This document shows, piece after piece, positions 8,945 through 17,621 of a stretch of DNA of 40,545 bases. The DNA lies in the NCBI GenBank assembly GCA_900553985.1, contig USFW01000013.1, forward strand, positions 1 to 40,545. Direction: 5' to 3'. Source of the stretch: an uncultured Clostridium sp. (lineage in GTDB: Bacteria; Bacillota; Clostridia; TANB77; CAG-508). Below the pieces are notes generated by a model. The model did no database searches, had not been told where the DNA came from, and saw only the letters and a list, made by a program, of their open reading frames with translations. The position numbers and the translations under genes were made by a program. Positions within the stretch are counted from its first letter, which is position 1, and every line of letters starts with the position of its first letter.

Positions 8945-9433
8945 TTAATTTTTATTTTCTATACTGTATACATATACTGGTTCACCTTTTCCTGTAACAC
9001 AATTTGTATAATTTATTACTTCGCCTGTTACATAATTTACAATATATTCATCTTTTGTATTTTTTATGTTCAATTCTTTAATTCCGCCATTTTCATTTGA
9101 TAGTAAATAATAATTACTTTCATTGGTATCCTTTTTTTCTATTATTTCATATTCATCCACTTTTTCTGAATTAACTTTTGATATAACTTCATCTATATTA
9201 ATTCCTATTTCAGTTAATTTTTGTCCTGGATAATGTCCATTTATTAATTCTGCCTTTGTTTTTCTTTGTAAAACAGCATTTTGAACCATTACAACTTCTG
9301 ACAAAAGTTTATTATCTTTTGCCTTTTCTGCATTATATGAACCTGCTGTTATAGTAATTCCTGAAATAATTAATAAAACTATTATTGTAATTGCTAGTGC
9401 AATTAATGTTACACCTCTATTATTTTCTTTCAT
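8945..9433 (-). CDS. Prepilin-like protein with N-terminal methylation motif
   Basis: A 162-aa protein beginning MKENNRGVTLIALAITIIVL. This is a short basic leader, a Gly-Val cleavage site and a long hydrophobic helix, as in type IV pilins and pseudopilins. Position +5 carries Ala rather than the classical Glu (GVTLIAL, not GFTLIEL), a variant common in Clostridia. The remaining ~130 residues are soluble and low-similarity, with KLTEIGINIDEVISKVNSEK and a C-terminal strand-rich region. No prepilin peptidase, pilus ATPase or other pilin lies in the window, so its assembly system is elsewhere. It may be an envelope protein that reuses the pilin anchor. Confidence 0.65.
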   Translation of the reverse strand: MKENNRGVTLIALAITIIVLLIISGITITAGSYNAEKAKDNKLLSEVVMVQNAVLQRKTKAELINGHYPGQKLTEIGINIDEVISKVNSEKVDEYEIIEKKDTNESNYYLLSNENGGIKELNIKNTKDEYIVNYVTGEVINYTNCVTGKGEPVYVYSIENKN

Positions 9434-9603
9434 AATCTATTTCTCCTTTGTCTTTTATCTTTTTCAATATATCATTTTTTTGATATAATTACAAGTTTTA
9501 TAACATATTTTTATACTATATATTATTTTTTAATTATATAAATAATTGTTATATTTACCCTATTTTTTTGCATAAAACTATTTATTTTTCAGGGATTTTA
9601 TAG

Positions 9604-9634
9604 TATAATGTAAATAGTGATATTTAAAGGAGGA
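9604..9634 (+). promoter_or_regulatory. Promoter -10 and ribosome site of nfeD
   Basis: TAGTATAAT (TATAAT at 9604-9609, extended -10 form) is followed by AAAGGAGGA at 9627-9634, seven bases before the nfeD ATG. No convincing -35 is visible, as often happens with an extended -10. Confidence 0.55.
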
Positions 9635-9641
9635 ATTCATT

Positions 9642-10067
9642 ATGTGGCAATATTGGTTAATAGCTTCCGGAATATTTTTAATTGCTGAAATAATTACAAC
9701 TGGTTTTTTTGTATTTTGGCTAGGGATTGGTGCACTTATTGCAATGTGTGTAAGTTTCTTTATTGATAACCTTATAGTTCAAATGGTTGTATTTTTAGTA
9801 AGTTCTGTCATTTTAATTTTTGCAACTAAACCTTTTGTAAAAAAATTTTTAGGTAGTAACAAAAAAACTGAAACAAATGCATTTTCCATAATAGGAAAAA
9901 AGGCCTTAGTTATAAAAGACATCGATAATATTGATGGAAAAGGTCAAATTAAAGTAGATGGCGAAATATGGTCTGCTGAATCAGCAAATGCTTCTAATTT
10001 AGAAAAAGGTACAGAGGTAAAAATCCTTAAAATTGATGGAGTTAAGGCTATTGTTGAACCAATATAA
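9642..10067 (+). CDS. nfeD: NfeD-family membrane protein
   Basis: A 141-aa protein with a hydrophobic N-terminal half of about three membrane segments (~4-75: IASGIFLIAEIITTGFFVFW, then LIAMCVSFFIDNL and MVVFLVSSVILIFATKP). A small soluble OB-fold domain follows (IGKKALVIKDIDNIDGKGQI, IWSAESANASNLEKGTEVKI). This is the short NfeD1b type, which acts with an SPFH protein in membrane microdomains. The SPFH gene follows 150 bases downstream on the same strand, the standard pairing. It has its own AGGAGG ribosome site, so the two could also be expressed separately. Confidence 0.88.
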   Translation: MWQYWLIASGIFLIAEIITTGFFVFWLGIGALIAMCVSFFIDNLIVQMVVFLVSSVILIFATKPFVKKFLGSNKKTETNAFSIIGKKALVIKDIDNIDGKGQIKVDGEIWSAESANASNLEKGTEVKILKIDGVKAIVEPI

Positions 10068-10217
10068 CTCTTATATCGAATAACTCATATCTATCAATAA
10101 TACTAATGGTAGTGAAAATAATTTTTTATAAACTAAAGGTTATTAAAAAAGTGTTAATATATATAATTTATTAATTCATATATTCACTTTTAATATATAT
10201 AATAGGAGGATATTATT

Positions 10218-11141
10218 ATGATATTTTTATTAATTTTACTTGTTATAATATTAGTTATAGCATTTACATCAATAAAAATAGTTAAACAATCTGAGGTATA
10301 TATAATTGAAAGATTAGGTAAATTCTATAAAGTTGCTGATGCTGGTCTTACAATTATAATTCCATTTTTTGATCATATAAGAAGTGTTGTAAGCTTAAAA
10401 CAACAAACAATGGATATACCACCTCAAGGAGTTATTACAAAAGACAATGTTACAATAACAATAGATACTGTTGTATTCTATCAAATAACAGACCCTGCTA
10501 AAGCTGTTTATGAAATTCAAAGTTTGAAAAAAGGTATTGAATACTTAGCAATCACTACAATTCGTGATATTATAGGTAAAATGGATTTAGATGAAACTTT
10601 TAGTTCAAGAGATGGCATTAATACAAAATTAAGAGTTGTTCTTGACGAAGCAACTGATAGATGGGGATGTAAAATTGATAGAGTTGAAATTAAAGATATT
10701 ACACCACCAGCAGATGTTAGAGATGCAATGGAAAAAGAAATGAATGCTGAAAGAAATAAAAGGGCTTTAATCCTTGAAGCAGAAGCACAAAGACAATCAG
10801 CAATCACTATTGCAGAAGGTAAAAAACAAGCAGCTATCTTAGAAGCTGAAGCTGACAAAGAGTCTAAAATAAGAAGAGCTGTCGGTGAAGCTCAAGCTAT
10901 AAAAGAAGTTGCAGATGCTAAAGCTAAAGAAATTCAAATGGTATATGATGCAATGAAACAAGCTGACCCAACAGATAAATTAGTACAATTAAAATCTTTA
11001 GAAGCCTTAGAAGAAGTAGCAAAAGGTGAAGCTAATAAAGTGTTTATTCCTTTTGAAGCTACAAGTGCTTTGAGTAGTTTAGGTGCAATAAAAGAAGTTA
11101 TGACTGACGATAAAAAAAGTAAATCTAAAAAATCTGAGTAA
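10218..11141 (+). CDS. SPFH/Band 7 (stomatin-like) protein
   Basis: A scaffold protein of membrane microdomains. Residues ~1-20 form an N-terminal membrane helix (IFLLILLVIILVIAF). Then comes the SPFH domain with IVKQSEVYIIERLGKFYKVA, VVSLKQQTMDIPPQGVITKD and VVFYQITDPAKAVYEIQ. An Ala/Glu/Lys-rich coiled coil follows from ~175 to ~250 (EAEAQRQSAITIAEGKKQAA). The C-terminus is short and lysine-rich. The 307-aa length and motifs match the QmcA/stomatin subgroup. It pairs with nfeD upstream. The transcript ends at the hairpin at 11161-11191. The exact cargo or client is not evident from sequence. Confidence 0.9.
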   Translation: MIFLLILLVIILVIAFTSIKIVKQSEVYIIERLGKFYKVADAGLTIIIPFFDHIRSVVSLKQQTMDIPPQGVITKDNVTITIDTVVFYQITDPAKAVYEIQSLKKGIEYLAITTIRDIIGKMDLDETFSSRDGINTKLRVVLDEATDRWGCKIDRVEIKDITPPADVRDAMEKEMNAERNKRALILEAEAQRQSAITIAEGKKQAAILEAEADKESKIRRAVGEAQAIKEVADAKAKEIQMVYDAMKQADPTDKLVQLKSLEALEEVAKGEANKVFIPFEATSALSSLGAIKEVMTDDKKSKSKKSE

Positions 11142-11160
11142 TTATAAAAGTAGCAATAAA

Positions 11161-11195
11161 AATAGAAGAAAGTAAATACCTTTCTTCTATTTTTT
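11161..11195. terminator. Bidirectional terminator between SPFH gene and 110-aa gene
   Basis: AATAGAAGAAAG (11161-11172) pairs perfectly with CTTTCTTCTATT (11180-11191) around a 7-base loop, followed by TTTT on the plus strand. It serves the plus-strand SPFH gene and perhaps the convergent gene ending at 11202. Confidence 0.8.
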
Positions 11196-11201
11196 ATTGT
11201 A

Positions 11202-11534
11202 TTAGTTCGAAGTCCATCTAAACATACGAATATCGTTATATTTTGTAAGTACTTCTTTATATTTTGCATATTCTTCTTCCCACAATTCACTTGGAACCTT
11301 ATCAAAAGCTTTAAATATTTTTTCTGCTTCAGTTAAATAAATAACTTGTTCTTGTGGAGACATATTTTCATATTGTTTAGCAAATTTATATAATTTATCT
11401 AACATTTGGTTTGCTTCTATAAATCCCCAAAAGTCTTTTATTTTCATTCCAAATAACCTTATTTGCATTACTGCATATGCCACCAATGCAAATATTATAA
11501 GTATTAGTACATATATTACTGCAAGTATAGCCAT
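11202..11534 (-). CDS. Small membrane-anchored protein, unknown function
   Basis: A 110-aa protein with one N-terminal membrane helix (LAVIYVLILIIFALVAYAVM, residues ~3-22), followed by a soluble helical part. The soluble part has ANQMLDKLYKFAKQYENMSP, LTEAEKIFKAFDKVP and a Trp-rich end (WEEEYAKYKEVLTKY, MFRW). It has no recognised domain. Its reading frame runs cleanly to a stop next to a strong terminator, and an AGAGGTGG ribosome site precedes the ATG. It is convergent with the SPFH gene. No function is proposed. Confidence 0.7.
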   Translation of the reverse strand: MAILAVIYVLILIIFALVAYAVMQIRLFGMKIKDFWGFIEANQMLDKLYKFAKQYENMSPQEQVIYLTEAEKIFKAFDKVPSELWEEEYAKYKEVLTKYNDIRMFRWTSN

Positions 11535-11691
11535 TTTTAATCCACCTCTTATATTAGCTTTCGTACTTTATAATCATTTTACTTTTTAATTATAGCATAT
11601 ATACATTATTTTTGTAAATAGCTTATAAGAAAAGTAGCGAAACTACATAAGAAAAGCTATCGTGGGTCTTTTTAAAGGTCACTTTTACTTG

Positions 11692-11748
11692 TTGTATACG
11701 GAAAAATCTTATATAGGGTCAAGATAAAAGCAGATTTTTCCTATACAA
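11692..11748. repeat. Inverted repeat (possible structured RNA)
   Basis: TTGTATACGGAAAAATCT (11692-11709) pairs with AGATTTTTCCTATACAA (11732-11748), with one unpaired base and a 22-base loop. Just before it, GTAG-CGAAA-CTAC forms a small hairpin, and ATAGCTT / AAGCTAT bracket that hairpin. The 268-base stretch 11535-11802 thus holds a stacked set of inverted repeats and no gene. Confidence 0.6.
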
Positions 11749-11753
11749 TAAAA

Positions 11754-11798
11754 AAAGAAATTGAGCTCCTAAAATTCTTTTAGAAGCTTAATTTCTTT
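11754..11798 (-). terminator. Terminator after the 152-aa gene
   Basis: The 21-base arms 11754-11774 and 11778-11798 pair with only two mismatches (both tolerable as G-U), with a 3-base loop. On the minus strand a T-run follows (complement of the A-run at 11749-11756). It is strong and may also terminate on the plus strand. Confidence 0.8.
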
Positions 11799-11802
11799 TG
11801 GT

Positions 11803-12261
11803 TTACTTTGCTGGTCTATAAATACTTATCATAATTTCTCGACCAAGTGCATAGCAAAAGTCATCTAAAGCTATAGCGACACGACTTCTCAAAATTTCAG
11901 CCAATCTAGGATCTACATTATGTTTTATATAAATGCAGGCTTCTCCTTTCCCCTTAGCTAAAATGTTTAATGTTCCTAGAATTCGTCTAGTTCCATCTTG
12001 TTGAAAATTCTCTAAATCTTCTATTAAGAAAAATTTTTCTATAGATTCTTTTTTTGAAAATTCTTTAACTAGCCAGTTTTTCTCACGATTATTCATTTTT
12101 TGAAGTTTTGCAATCTTATATGCATCTTCTTCAAATACAGATCTTATTGTAATCCGTTGTTTTTTGCTAACATAATATATAATTTTTTCTCCCGTTTCTC
12201 TATCTTCTGCATATACACTCCCTTCTTCTTGTAAGTACTCTCCTGTAGTATTCATCTTCAT
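11803..12261 (-). CDS. Possible GNAT-like protein, unknown function
   Basis: A 152-aa soluble protein. ITIRSVFEEDAYKIAKLQKM resembles the first strand and helix of GNAT acetyltransferases, and ILGTLNILAKGKGEACIYIK could be the central beta strands. However, the acetyl-CoA-binding Q/RxxGxG/A signature is not evident, so catalytic acetyltransferase activity is doubtful. The C-terminus is RVAIALDDFCYALGREIMIS. It lies downstream of pyrG on the same strand, separated by 144 bases containing a palindromic leader (12286-12305). It ends at a strong terminator, so it appears to be a one-gene unit. Translation could also begin at the second Met, two codons in. Confidence 0.5.
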   Translation of the reverse strand: MKMNTTGEYLQEEGSVYAEDRETGEKIIYYVSKKQRITIRSVFEEDAYKIAKLQKMNNREKNWLVKEFSKKESIEKFFLIEDLENFQQDGTRRILGTLNILAKGKGEACIYIKHNVDPRLAEILRSRVAIALDDFCYALGREIMISIYRPAK

Positions 12262-12285
12262 GTTTGTAAACCTTTCCGCCCTTTT

Positions 12286-12305
12286 AGGACTTGACCAATG
12301 GTCCT
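12286..12305 (-). promoter_or_regulatory. Palindromic leader element upstream of the 152-aa gene
   Basis: AGGAC (12286-12290) pairs with GTCCT (12301-12305), and within it GACCA-T-TGGTC forms a competing palindrome. The element sits 25-45 bases upstream of the start codon, where an operator or a small leader hairpin would act. No known operator consensus was matched. Confidence 0.35.
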
Positions 12306-12405
12306 TTTTTCTAGTTTAAAATACATCACTTTTGATATATCCATATCTATTATATCATATTTTACATAATTTCTCAAATTTTGTGTAAAATTATTCTTTT
12401 TTGTT

Positions 12406-14013
12406 TTAATTTCTAATCTCTTTTATTGCTGCTATTAAACCTGTAAATAATGGTGCTGGTTTATTAGGTCTTGATTTCAGTTCTGGATGAAATTGTCCTG
12501 CTATAAAATATGGATGATTTTCTAATTCTACCATTTCTACTAGCAATCCATCTGGTGAAGTTCCTGAAACTTTTAATCCTGCATTTTCTAACCTTTCTTT
12601 ATATTCATTGTTAAACTCAAATCGATGTCTATGTCTTTCTGATATTTCTGTTTTTCCATAAATTTTTTCAGCTAAAGAACCTTTTTTTATTATACATGGA
12701 TATGTACCTAATCTCATTGTTCCACCTTTTTTACTTACATCTTTTTGCTCTTCCATTATATGTATAACTTGATTATTACTATTTTCATCAAATTCCTCTG
12801 AGTTTGCATTTTTTAAATTTAATACATTTCTAGCATATTCTACAGCAGTCATTTGCATTCCTAAGCAAATTCCTAAAAATGGAATCTTATTTTCTCTTAC
12901 ATATTTTATAGTTTCTATCATTCCTTCTATTCCTCTATTTCCAAATCCCCCTGGTACAACAACCCCATCAATTCCTTCTAATGTTTCTTCAATATTATCC
13001 TTAGTTATTTTTTCTGAATCTATTAATTTAATTTCTACTTTAACTTTATTTTCAAATCCAGCATGATATAAACTTTCTATCACAGATATATATGAATCTT
13101 CTAATTTTACATATTTACCTACTATTCCTATGGTTATTTTATTGTTTTTATCAATTTTTCTAATACTATCTATCATACTCTCCCATTTAGAGTTATCTGG
13201 TATGTACTTGTCTAGCCTTAAATGGTTACAAACTTCTCTTGCTAGTCCTTCTTCTTCTAACATTAATGGAACTGCATATAAGCAATCCGCTGTTTTATTT
13301 TGAATTACACTTGTCTTTCTTACATTACAGAAAAGAGATAATTTTTCTCTTATATTTTCTGGTATTTCTTGTTCAGTTCTACATACTAAAATATCTGGTT
13401 TTATTCCTAAGCCTTGCAGTTCTTTTACTGAATGTTGTGTTGGCTTTGATTTTATTTCATTAGATCCGAATATATATGGTAATAACGTTACATGTATATA
13501 CAAAACATCTTCCTTGTTTTTCTCTAATCCTACTTGTCTTATTGCTTCTAAAATTGAAAGTCCCTCTATATCTCCTACTGTTCCCCCTACTTCAGATATT
13601 ACAATATCTGTGTCAGTATTTTCAAATCCATATATTTTATCTTTTATTTCATTAGTAATATGTGGTATTACCTGAACAGTTTTTCCTAAATACTCTCCTC
13701 TTCTTTCTTTTTCTAATACACTTTGATATATTTTTCCCATTGTAATGCTAGAATTTTTTGTCAAATTTTCATCTATAAATCTTTCATAATGACCTAAATC
13801 CAAATCTGTTTCTGCTCCATCATCAGTCACAAAAACTTCTCCATGTTCATATGGATTCATTGTACCTGGGTCTACATTTATATATGGGTCAAATTTTTGA
13901 ATTGTAACTTTATACCCCCTATTTTTTAATAACCTACCTAATGAGGCTGCTGTTATTCCTTTTCCTAAGCCAGATACTACTCCACCTGTTACAAAAATAT
14001 ACTTTGTATTCAT
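12406..14013 (-). CDS. pyrG: CTP synthase
   Basis: Makes CTP from UTP, ATP and glutamine, the last step of pyrimidine nucleotide synthesis. The 535-aa length is standard. The N-terminal synthase domain starts KYIFVTGGVVSGLGKGITAA (P-loop), with DPYINVDPGTMNPYEHGEVF and DLGHYERF as substrate-binding signatures. The C-terminal glutamine amidotransferase domain has GVVVPGGFGNRG, the catalytic Cys in FLGICLGMQM, and the His-Glu pair in AGQFHPELKSRP. All active-site motifs are intact. A strong hairpin with a T-run (14090-14135) lies ~80 bases upstream of the start, so leader control is conceivable. The rpoE (delta subunit) gene often found beside pyrG in Firmicutes is absent. Confidence 0.97.
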   Translation of the reverse strand: MNTKYIFVTGGVVSGLGKGITAASLGRLLKNRGYKVTIQKFDPYINVDPGTMNPYEHGEVFVTDDGAETDLDLGHYERFIDENLTKNSSITMGKIYQSVLEKERRGEYLGKTVQVIPHITNEIKDKIYGFENTDTDIVISEVGGTVGDIEGLSILEAIRQVGLEKNKEDVLYIHVTLLPYIFGSNEIKSKPTQHSVKELQGLGIKPDILVCRTEQEIPENIREKLSLFCNVRKTSVIQNKTADCLYAVPLMLEEEGLAREVCNHLRLDKYIPDNSKWESMIDSIRKIDKNNKITIGIVGKYVKLEDSYISVIESLYHAGFENKVKVEIKLIDSEKITKDNIEETLEGIDGVVVPGGFGNRGIEGMIETIKYVRENKIPFLGICLGMQMTAVEYARNVLNLKNANSEEFDENSNNQVIHIMEEQKDVSKKGGTMRLGTYPCIIKKGSLAEKIYGKTEISERHRHRFEFNNEYKERLENAGLKVSGTSPDGLLVEMVELENHPYFIAGQFHPELKSRPNKPAPLFTGLIAAIKEIRN

Positions 14014-14089
14014 ATGATCTCTCCTTTATTAAATTTTGCTAATATATTACATATTTAATATTATGTTAAAGTAAAACTTCACTATAATA

Positions 14090-14135
14090 TTAAAAAAAGA
14101 TTAAAAAATCCCCAAAATTGGTTTTTTTTAATCTT
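14090..14135 (-). terminator. Terminator or attenuator between trmB and pyrG
   Basis: On the minus strand AAGATTAAAAAAAACC pairs with GGGGATTTTTTAATCTT and is followed by a run of seven T. It could end the trmB transcript or act as a leader terminator of pyrG. CTP-sensitive pyrG attenuation is known in Gram-positives, but the required G-run at a transcription start cannot be confirmed here. Confidence 0.7.
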
Positions 14136-14274
14136 CTTTTTTATTTTATCATTAAAAATTTTAAATTACAACTGTTTAAGAATAGTTTTTATAGATTTTC
14201 TTTTACAATATTAGTTTTATTTATCAATCTCACTATTTAGTATATTTCTTTCTTACTAAGCAAATTTATTACTT

Positions 14275-14943
14275 CTATTTTCTTTTTGCTATAAGTGCTT
14301 TTATCTTTATTCCTTGTTCTGAAAACATTTTCTCATGTTCTGTTTCTATATTTTTCTCAAATATTCCATCTGAATGTAAATCATAAGTCTTTTTCATAAT
14401 TTCAAATCCGCTTTCTTCAAAATATATTAAACTAGAATTAAATAAATCATCATCATCAGTTTTAAAAAATATTTCTCCACCCTCTTTTAAAAATTCTTTA
14501 TATTTTTCCAATTGTCTAGAATGTGTTAATCTCTTTTTTCTATGTTTTCCCTTTGGCCATGGATTACAGAAATTGATATATATTCTTTCTATATTATCTT
14601 TTTTATCTAATATTAAACCTATTCTTTCAATATCAAATCTAGTTAATAATATATTGTTAGGTTCTATATTTCTTTCATTATATCCCTTTTCTACATTTCT
14701 TTTTGCTAGTCCTAACATTGCATCTACTAAGTCAATTGCTATGTAGTTTATATTTTGATTTTCTACTGCTAATCTAGATATAAATTGACCTTTTCCACAT
14801 CCTAATTCTAAATGAATTGGATTGTTATTCTCGAATTTTTCTTTCCATTTTCCTTTTAATTCTTCTGGATTATCTATATAAAATTTACTTGCTTCTAATT
14901 CTGGTCTTGCCCATTTTTTAAATCTTATTCTCAAACTTATCAC
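14275..14943 (-). CDS. trmB: tRNA (guanine-46-N7)-methyltransferase
   Basis: S-adenosylmethionine-dependent methylation of G46 in the tRNA variable loop. The 222-aa length is typical. HLELGCGKGQFISRLA (~45-60) is the SAM-binding loop. YINFCNPWPKGKHRKKRLTH matches the TrmB signature NFxDPWPKxxHxKRRL, although the usual Asp is replaced by Cys-Asn (NFCNPWP). FLKEGGEIFFKTDDDDLF follows, and the end is EQGIKIKALIAKR. It has its own start after a weak TAGGAGTG ribosome site. The gene is separated from pyrG by a terminator and is divergent from the pseudouridine synthase gene. Confidence 0.93.
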   Translation of the reverse strand: MISLRIRFKKWARPELEASKFYIDNPEELKGKWKEKFENNNPIHLELGCGKGQFISRLAVENQNINYIAIDLVDAMLGLAKRNVEKGYNERNIEPNNILLTRFDIERIGLILDKKDNIERIYINFCNPWPKGKHRKKRLTHSRQLEKYKEFLKEGGEIFFKTDDDDLFNSSLIYFEESGFEIMKKTYDLHSDGIFEKNIETEHEKMFSEQGIKIKALIAKRK

Positions 14944-15072
14944 TCCTAATTTTTTAATTTGTTTACTTAATTATTATACTATATATTATATTTTTTATCA
15001 ATATGTTGATTTTTCTCTTGAATTTATGTATATTTTAATAAAGCACAAAAAAGAAAGGAAATAAAATCATAT

Positions 15073-15960
15073 ATGAACAATGAAATGATTCTGAAATATA
15101 TTGTAACTAATAATAAGTATAATAATATAAACGACATTCTAAAGGAAGAATTCAACATTTCTAATAGATTATTTGTAAAATTAATTAATTTAAATAAAGT
15201 TTTCTTAAATGGAAAAAATATAGATACTAGAACAAAAGTGAGTATAAATGATGTCATAATTGTTAATTTAGATTTACCAGAAGACAATTCTAATATAGTT
15301 CCTACTTCCATTCCTCTTGATATTCTTTATGAAGATAATTGGTTTTTAATTTTAAATAAACCATCTGGCATAGCTGTCCATCCTTCTTTATTGCATTATG
15401 ATGATTCTTTGTCAAATGGTGTAAAATATTATTTTGATAGCATAGGTTTAAAAAAGAAGATTAGACCCATAAATAGGCTGGATTATAACACTTCTGGTAT
15501 TGTCTTATTTGCAAAATCTGAATATATTCAAGAAACACTAAATAAGCAAATGCAAGATAATATACTTAAAAAAGAATATTTATGTGTAATAAATGGACTA
15601 TTGGAAGAAAAATCAGGCATATTAGATTTTCCAATTGCCAGAAAAGAAGGTAGCATTATTGAAAGATGCATTTCTTCTAATGGAAAACCTTCAGTAACAA
15701 GATATTATGTTATCAAGGAATTTAAAAATCTTTCTTTGGTAAAATGTATTTTAGAAACTGGTCGTACTCACCAAATTCGTGTCCATTTTGCTCATATCGG
15801 TCATCCATTAATTGGCGATACTTTATATGGATTACCTTCTGCTTTAATAAGTAGACAAGCTCTTCATAGCTACAAAGTTTCATTTATACATCCTATAACA
15901 AAAAAAGAACTAACAATTATTAGTCCGTTGGCTGAGGATATTAAAAAAATAACAAAATAA
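15073..15960 (+). CDS. RluA-family 23S rRNA/tRNA pseudouridine synthase
   Basis: Isomerises uridine in structured RNA. Residues ~15-75 form an S4-like RNA-binding domain (SNRLFVKLINLNKVFLNGK). The catalytic domain starts at ~88 (DILYEDNWFLILNKPSGIAV). The catalytic Asp is in RPINRLDYNTSGIVLFAK, and TGRTHQIRVHFAHIGHPLIG is the second signature. At 295 aa it is in the RluD/YjbO size range; which uridine is modified cannot be told from sequence. Start choice is open between 15073 and the internal Met five codons later (MILKYI); the upstream one lies closer to the AAAGGAAAT site. It is a single plus-strand gene ending at a 12-bp terminator. Confidence 0.9.
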   Translation: MNNEMILKYIVTNNKYNNINDILKEEFNISNRLFVKLINLNKVFLNGKNIDTRTKVSINDVIIVNLDLPEDNSNIVPTSIPLDILYEDNWFLILNKPSGIAVHPSLLHYDDSLSNGVKYYFDSIGLKKKIRPINRLDYNTSGIVLFAKSEYIQETLNKQMQDNILKKEYLCVINGLLEEKSGILDFPIARKEGSIIERCISSNGKPSVTRYYVIKEFKNLSLVKCILETGRTHQIRVHFAHIGHPLIGDTLYGLPSALISRQALHSYKVSFIHPITKKELTIISPLAEDIKKITK

Positions 15961-15961
15961 A

Positions 15962-16007
15962 TAAAAATCAGCAATATTTTCTTTGCTCGAATTTATGCTG
16001 ATTTTTA
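15962..16007 (+). terminator. Terminator of the pseudouridine synthase gene
   Basis: TAAAAATCAGCA (15962-15973) pairs perfectly with TGCTGATTTTTA (15996-16007), two bases after the stop codon, with T's closing the stem. Confidence 0.75.
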
Positions 16008-16089
16008 CATCTATAATATTATAATTCTCTATTTTTTTAAATTTATTTTTAATATGATATAATTCAATTAAGATAAGAAGTGTAAAAAA

Positions 16090-16440
16090 ATAGAGTAAAT
16101 CTGTAAGCCGGGTTCTGTCATCAAAAATAGTCATTTATCTAGAATATATATCACTATATATTTCAAGCCACGCAATTCAAGAAGGTGTCGAGCAGACTTA
16201 ATCTTCTTTTTTAGGTGTTGCTCCAGATGGGGTTTACACAAACACAATATGTCACCATACTGCTGGTGAGCTCTTACCTCGCCTTTTCACCCTTACCATA
16301 TAATGGCGGTTATTTTCTGTTGCACTTTCCTTGAGGTCACCCTCACTAGACGTTATCTAGCATCATTGCTCTATGGAGCCCGGACTTTCCTCTCGTAATC
16401 CCTTTCGAGTTTTACCAGCGACTATTCAATTTACTCTATT
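16090..16440 (-). ncRNA. rnpB: RNase P RNA (class A)
   Basis: The catalytic RNA that matures tRNA 5' ends. Read on the minus strand, the 5' part carries GAGGAAAGTCCGGGCTCC (complement of ~16375-16393), the universal CR-I region. The middle has GGGTGAAAAGGCGAGGTAAG and AGAGCTCACCAGC, and the 3' part has ACAGAACCCGGCTTA (complement of 16104-16118), the universal CR-V. The ends pair as ATAGAGTAAAT/ATTTACTCTAT (helix P1) and run into a T-tract. The ~350-nt length suits an ancestral-type RNA. It lies immediately downstream of the 304-aa gene, whose stop is 10 bases away, so its promoter must overlap the end of that gene. Confidence 0.97.
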
Positions 16441-16450
16441 TGTTATTATA

Positions 16451-17365
16451 TCACATATTATTTATTTCTTCTAGTAAATTTTTATATTTTATTAAAAAAA
16501 CTGCTTCATCTTTTACATTTGTAGCATTTTGTAATTCATTTAACATCACATAAACTTTATTAATAGTTGTTTGATTATTAGTATTTACTACATTACCAGT
16601 TAATAATTGTGAAAATACATTAATCGCATTTTTTATGTCACTTGAAATTTCATCCCAGTTTTTGCTATCTAATTTCGAATATGCTAAAAATATATTTGAT
16701 TTAGTATTTAACACTGTTTTATATACTGTATCATCTGTTACTCTTTCTGCAAATTTAGGAATATACTGATATGTTTTTGCTAATTCTCTTAAAGTTTCTT
16801 CTTTATTTTGATTTTTTACTAAAACTGTAAGATTATCATATTGTCTATTAAAGTTTAATATTTCATCTTGATTTATATTTAATCCATATAAATCTAATGT
16901 TATTGTTGGAATAGATGTGTAAATTAATTCTATTTCATTTTTTACTTTATTCCAATCAATTGCATTCGTATTTGTTAGCACTCCTTCTTGTTGCATTGTA
17001 TAATTCTTCAAGTTTTTTTCGTCCTCATTGCTTTGATTTCCTTCTTCTTGTTCATTACTTGTAGTTTGAGTTGATGACTTTGAATTTCCACTATCTGATG
17101 AGCTAGAACTTTCAGAAGATGTATTTGAACTTTCTTTCTTGTTTGGTTCTATATTACTAGTATATACTTTATAATTTCTCATAGTAATATTATTCATTTC
17201 ATTAAATATGTCTTCTATTTTAGAATCTAAATATTTTAACTCTGTTAACGCTTTTTCCCTTTGGCTTTTTTGCCCATCTTCATTTGCCTTTACAAATATT
17301 GTTGTTCCTATTACTACAACAATTGTAATTAAAACAATATAAGCAGTAATTTTCAATTTTTTCAA
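16451..17365 (-). CDS. Anchored extracytoplasmic protein, unknown function
   Basis: A 304-aa protein with an N-terminal membrane anchor or uncleaved signal (LKITAYIVLITIVVVIGTTI, residues ~4-23). A serine/asparagine/glutamate-rich unstructured linker covers ~75-120. A helical C-terminal domain of ~180 residues follows, including WNKVKNEIELIYTSIPTITL, LAKTYQYIPKFAERVTDDTV, SKLDSKNWDEISSDIKNAIN and TINKVYVMLNELQNATN. It has no lipobox Cys, so a membrane-tethered form facing outward is likely. It has no recognised family. The downstream neighbour is rnpB, 10 bases away. The 256-base stretch upstream (17366-17621) shows only AT-rich sequence with no clear element. Confidence 0.7.
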   Translation of the reverse strand: MKKLKITAYIVLITIVVVIGTTIFVKANEDGQKSQREKALTELKYLDSKIEDIFNEMNNITMRNYKVYTSNIEPNKKESSNTSSESSSSSDSGNSKSSTQTTSNEQEEGNQSNEDEKNLKNYTMQQEGVLTNTNAIDWNKVKNEIELIYTSIPTITLDLYGLNINQDEILNFNRQYDNLTVLVKNQNKEETLRELAKTYQYIPKFAERVTDDTVYKTVLNTKSNIFLAYSKLDSKNWDEISSDIKNAINVFSQLLTGNVVNTNNQTTINKVYVMLNELQNATNVKDEAVFLIKYKNLLEEINNM

Positions 17366-17621
17366 AACTGTACCTCCATCTTTTTTAGTATTATTTACAT
17401 TTTTTATAAATTTTATTCTTAGTATAAAATTTAATTATTTATTAATACTATTTAATATCAAGGAAGATTTCATTTATTCTTTTAGTTTTATAATATATAA
17501 GTAAAAATAACTAGAAAACTATAATATAGCGATGCCTAGATATTTAGTAATTTAAAGAAAATTTTTCTTACCTCTAATTTTATATTTGTTTTAAAAATTA
17601 ACTTTAAAATGGAGATTTAAT

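Noticed and set aside
11803..12261. 152-aa protein as a functional acetyltransferase
   Set aside because: Only the N-terminal strand and helix resemble GNAT; the acetyl-CoA loop signature is not visible.
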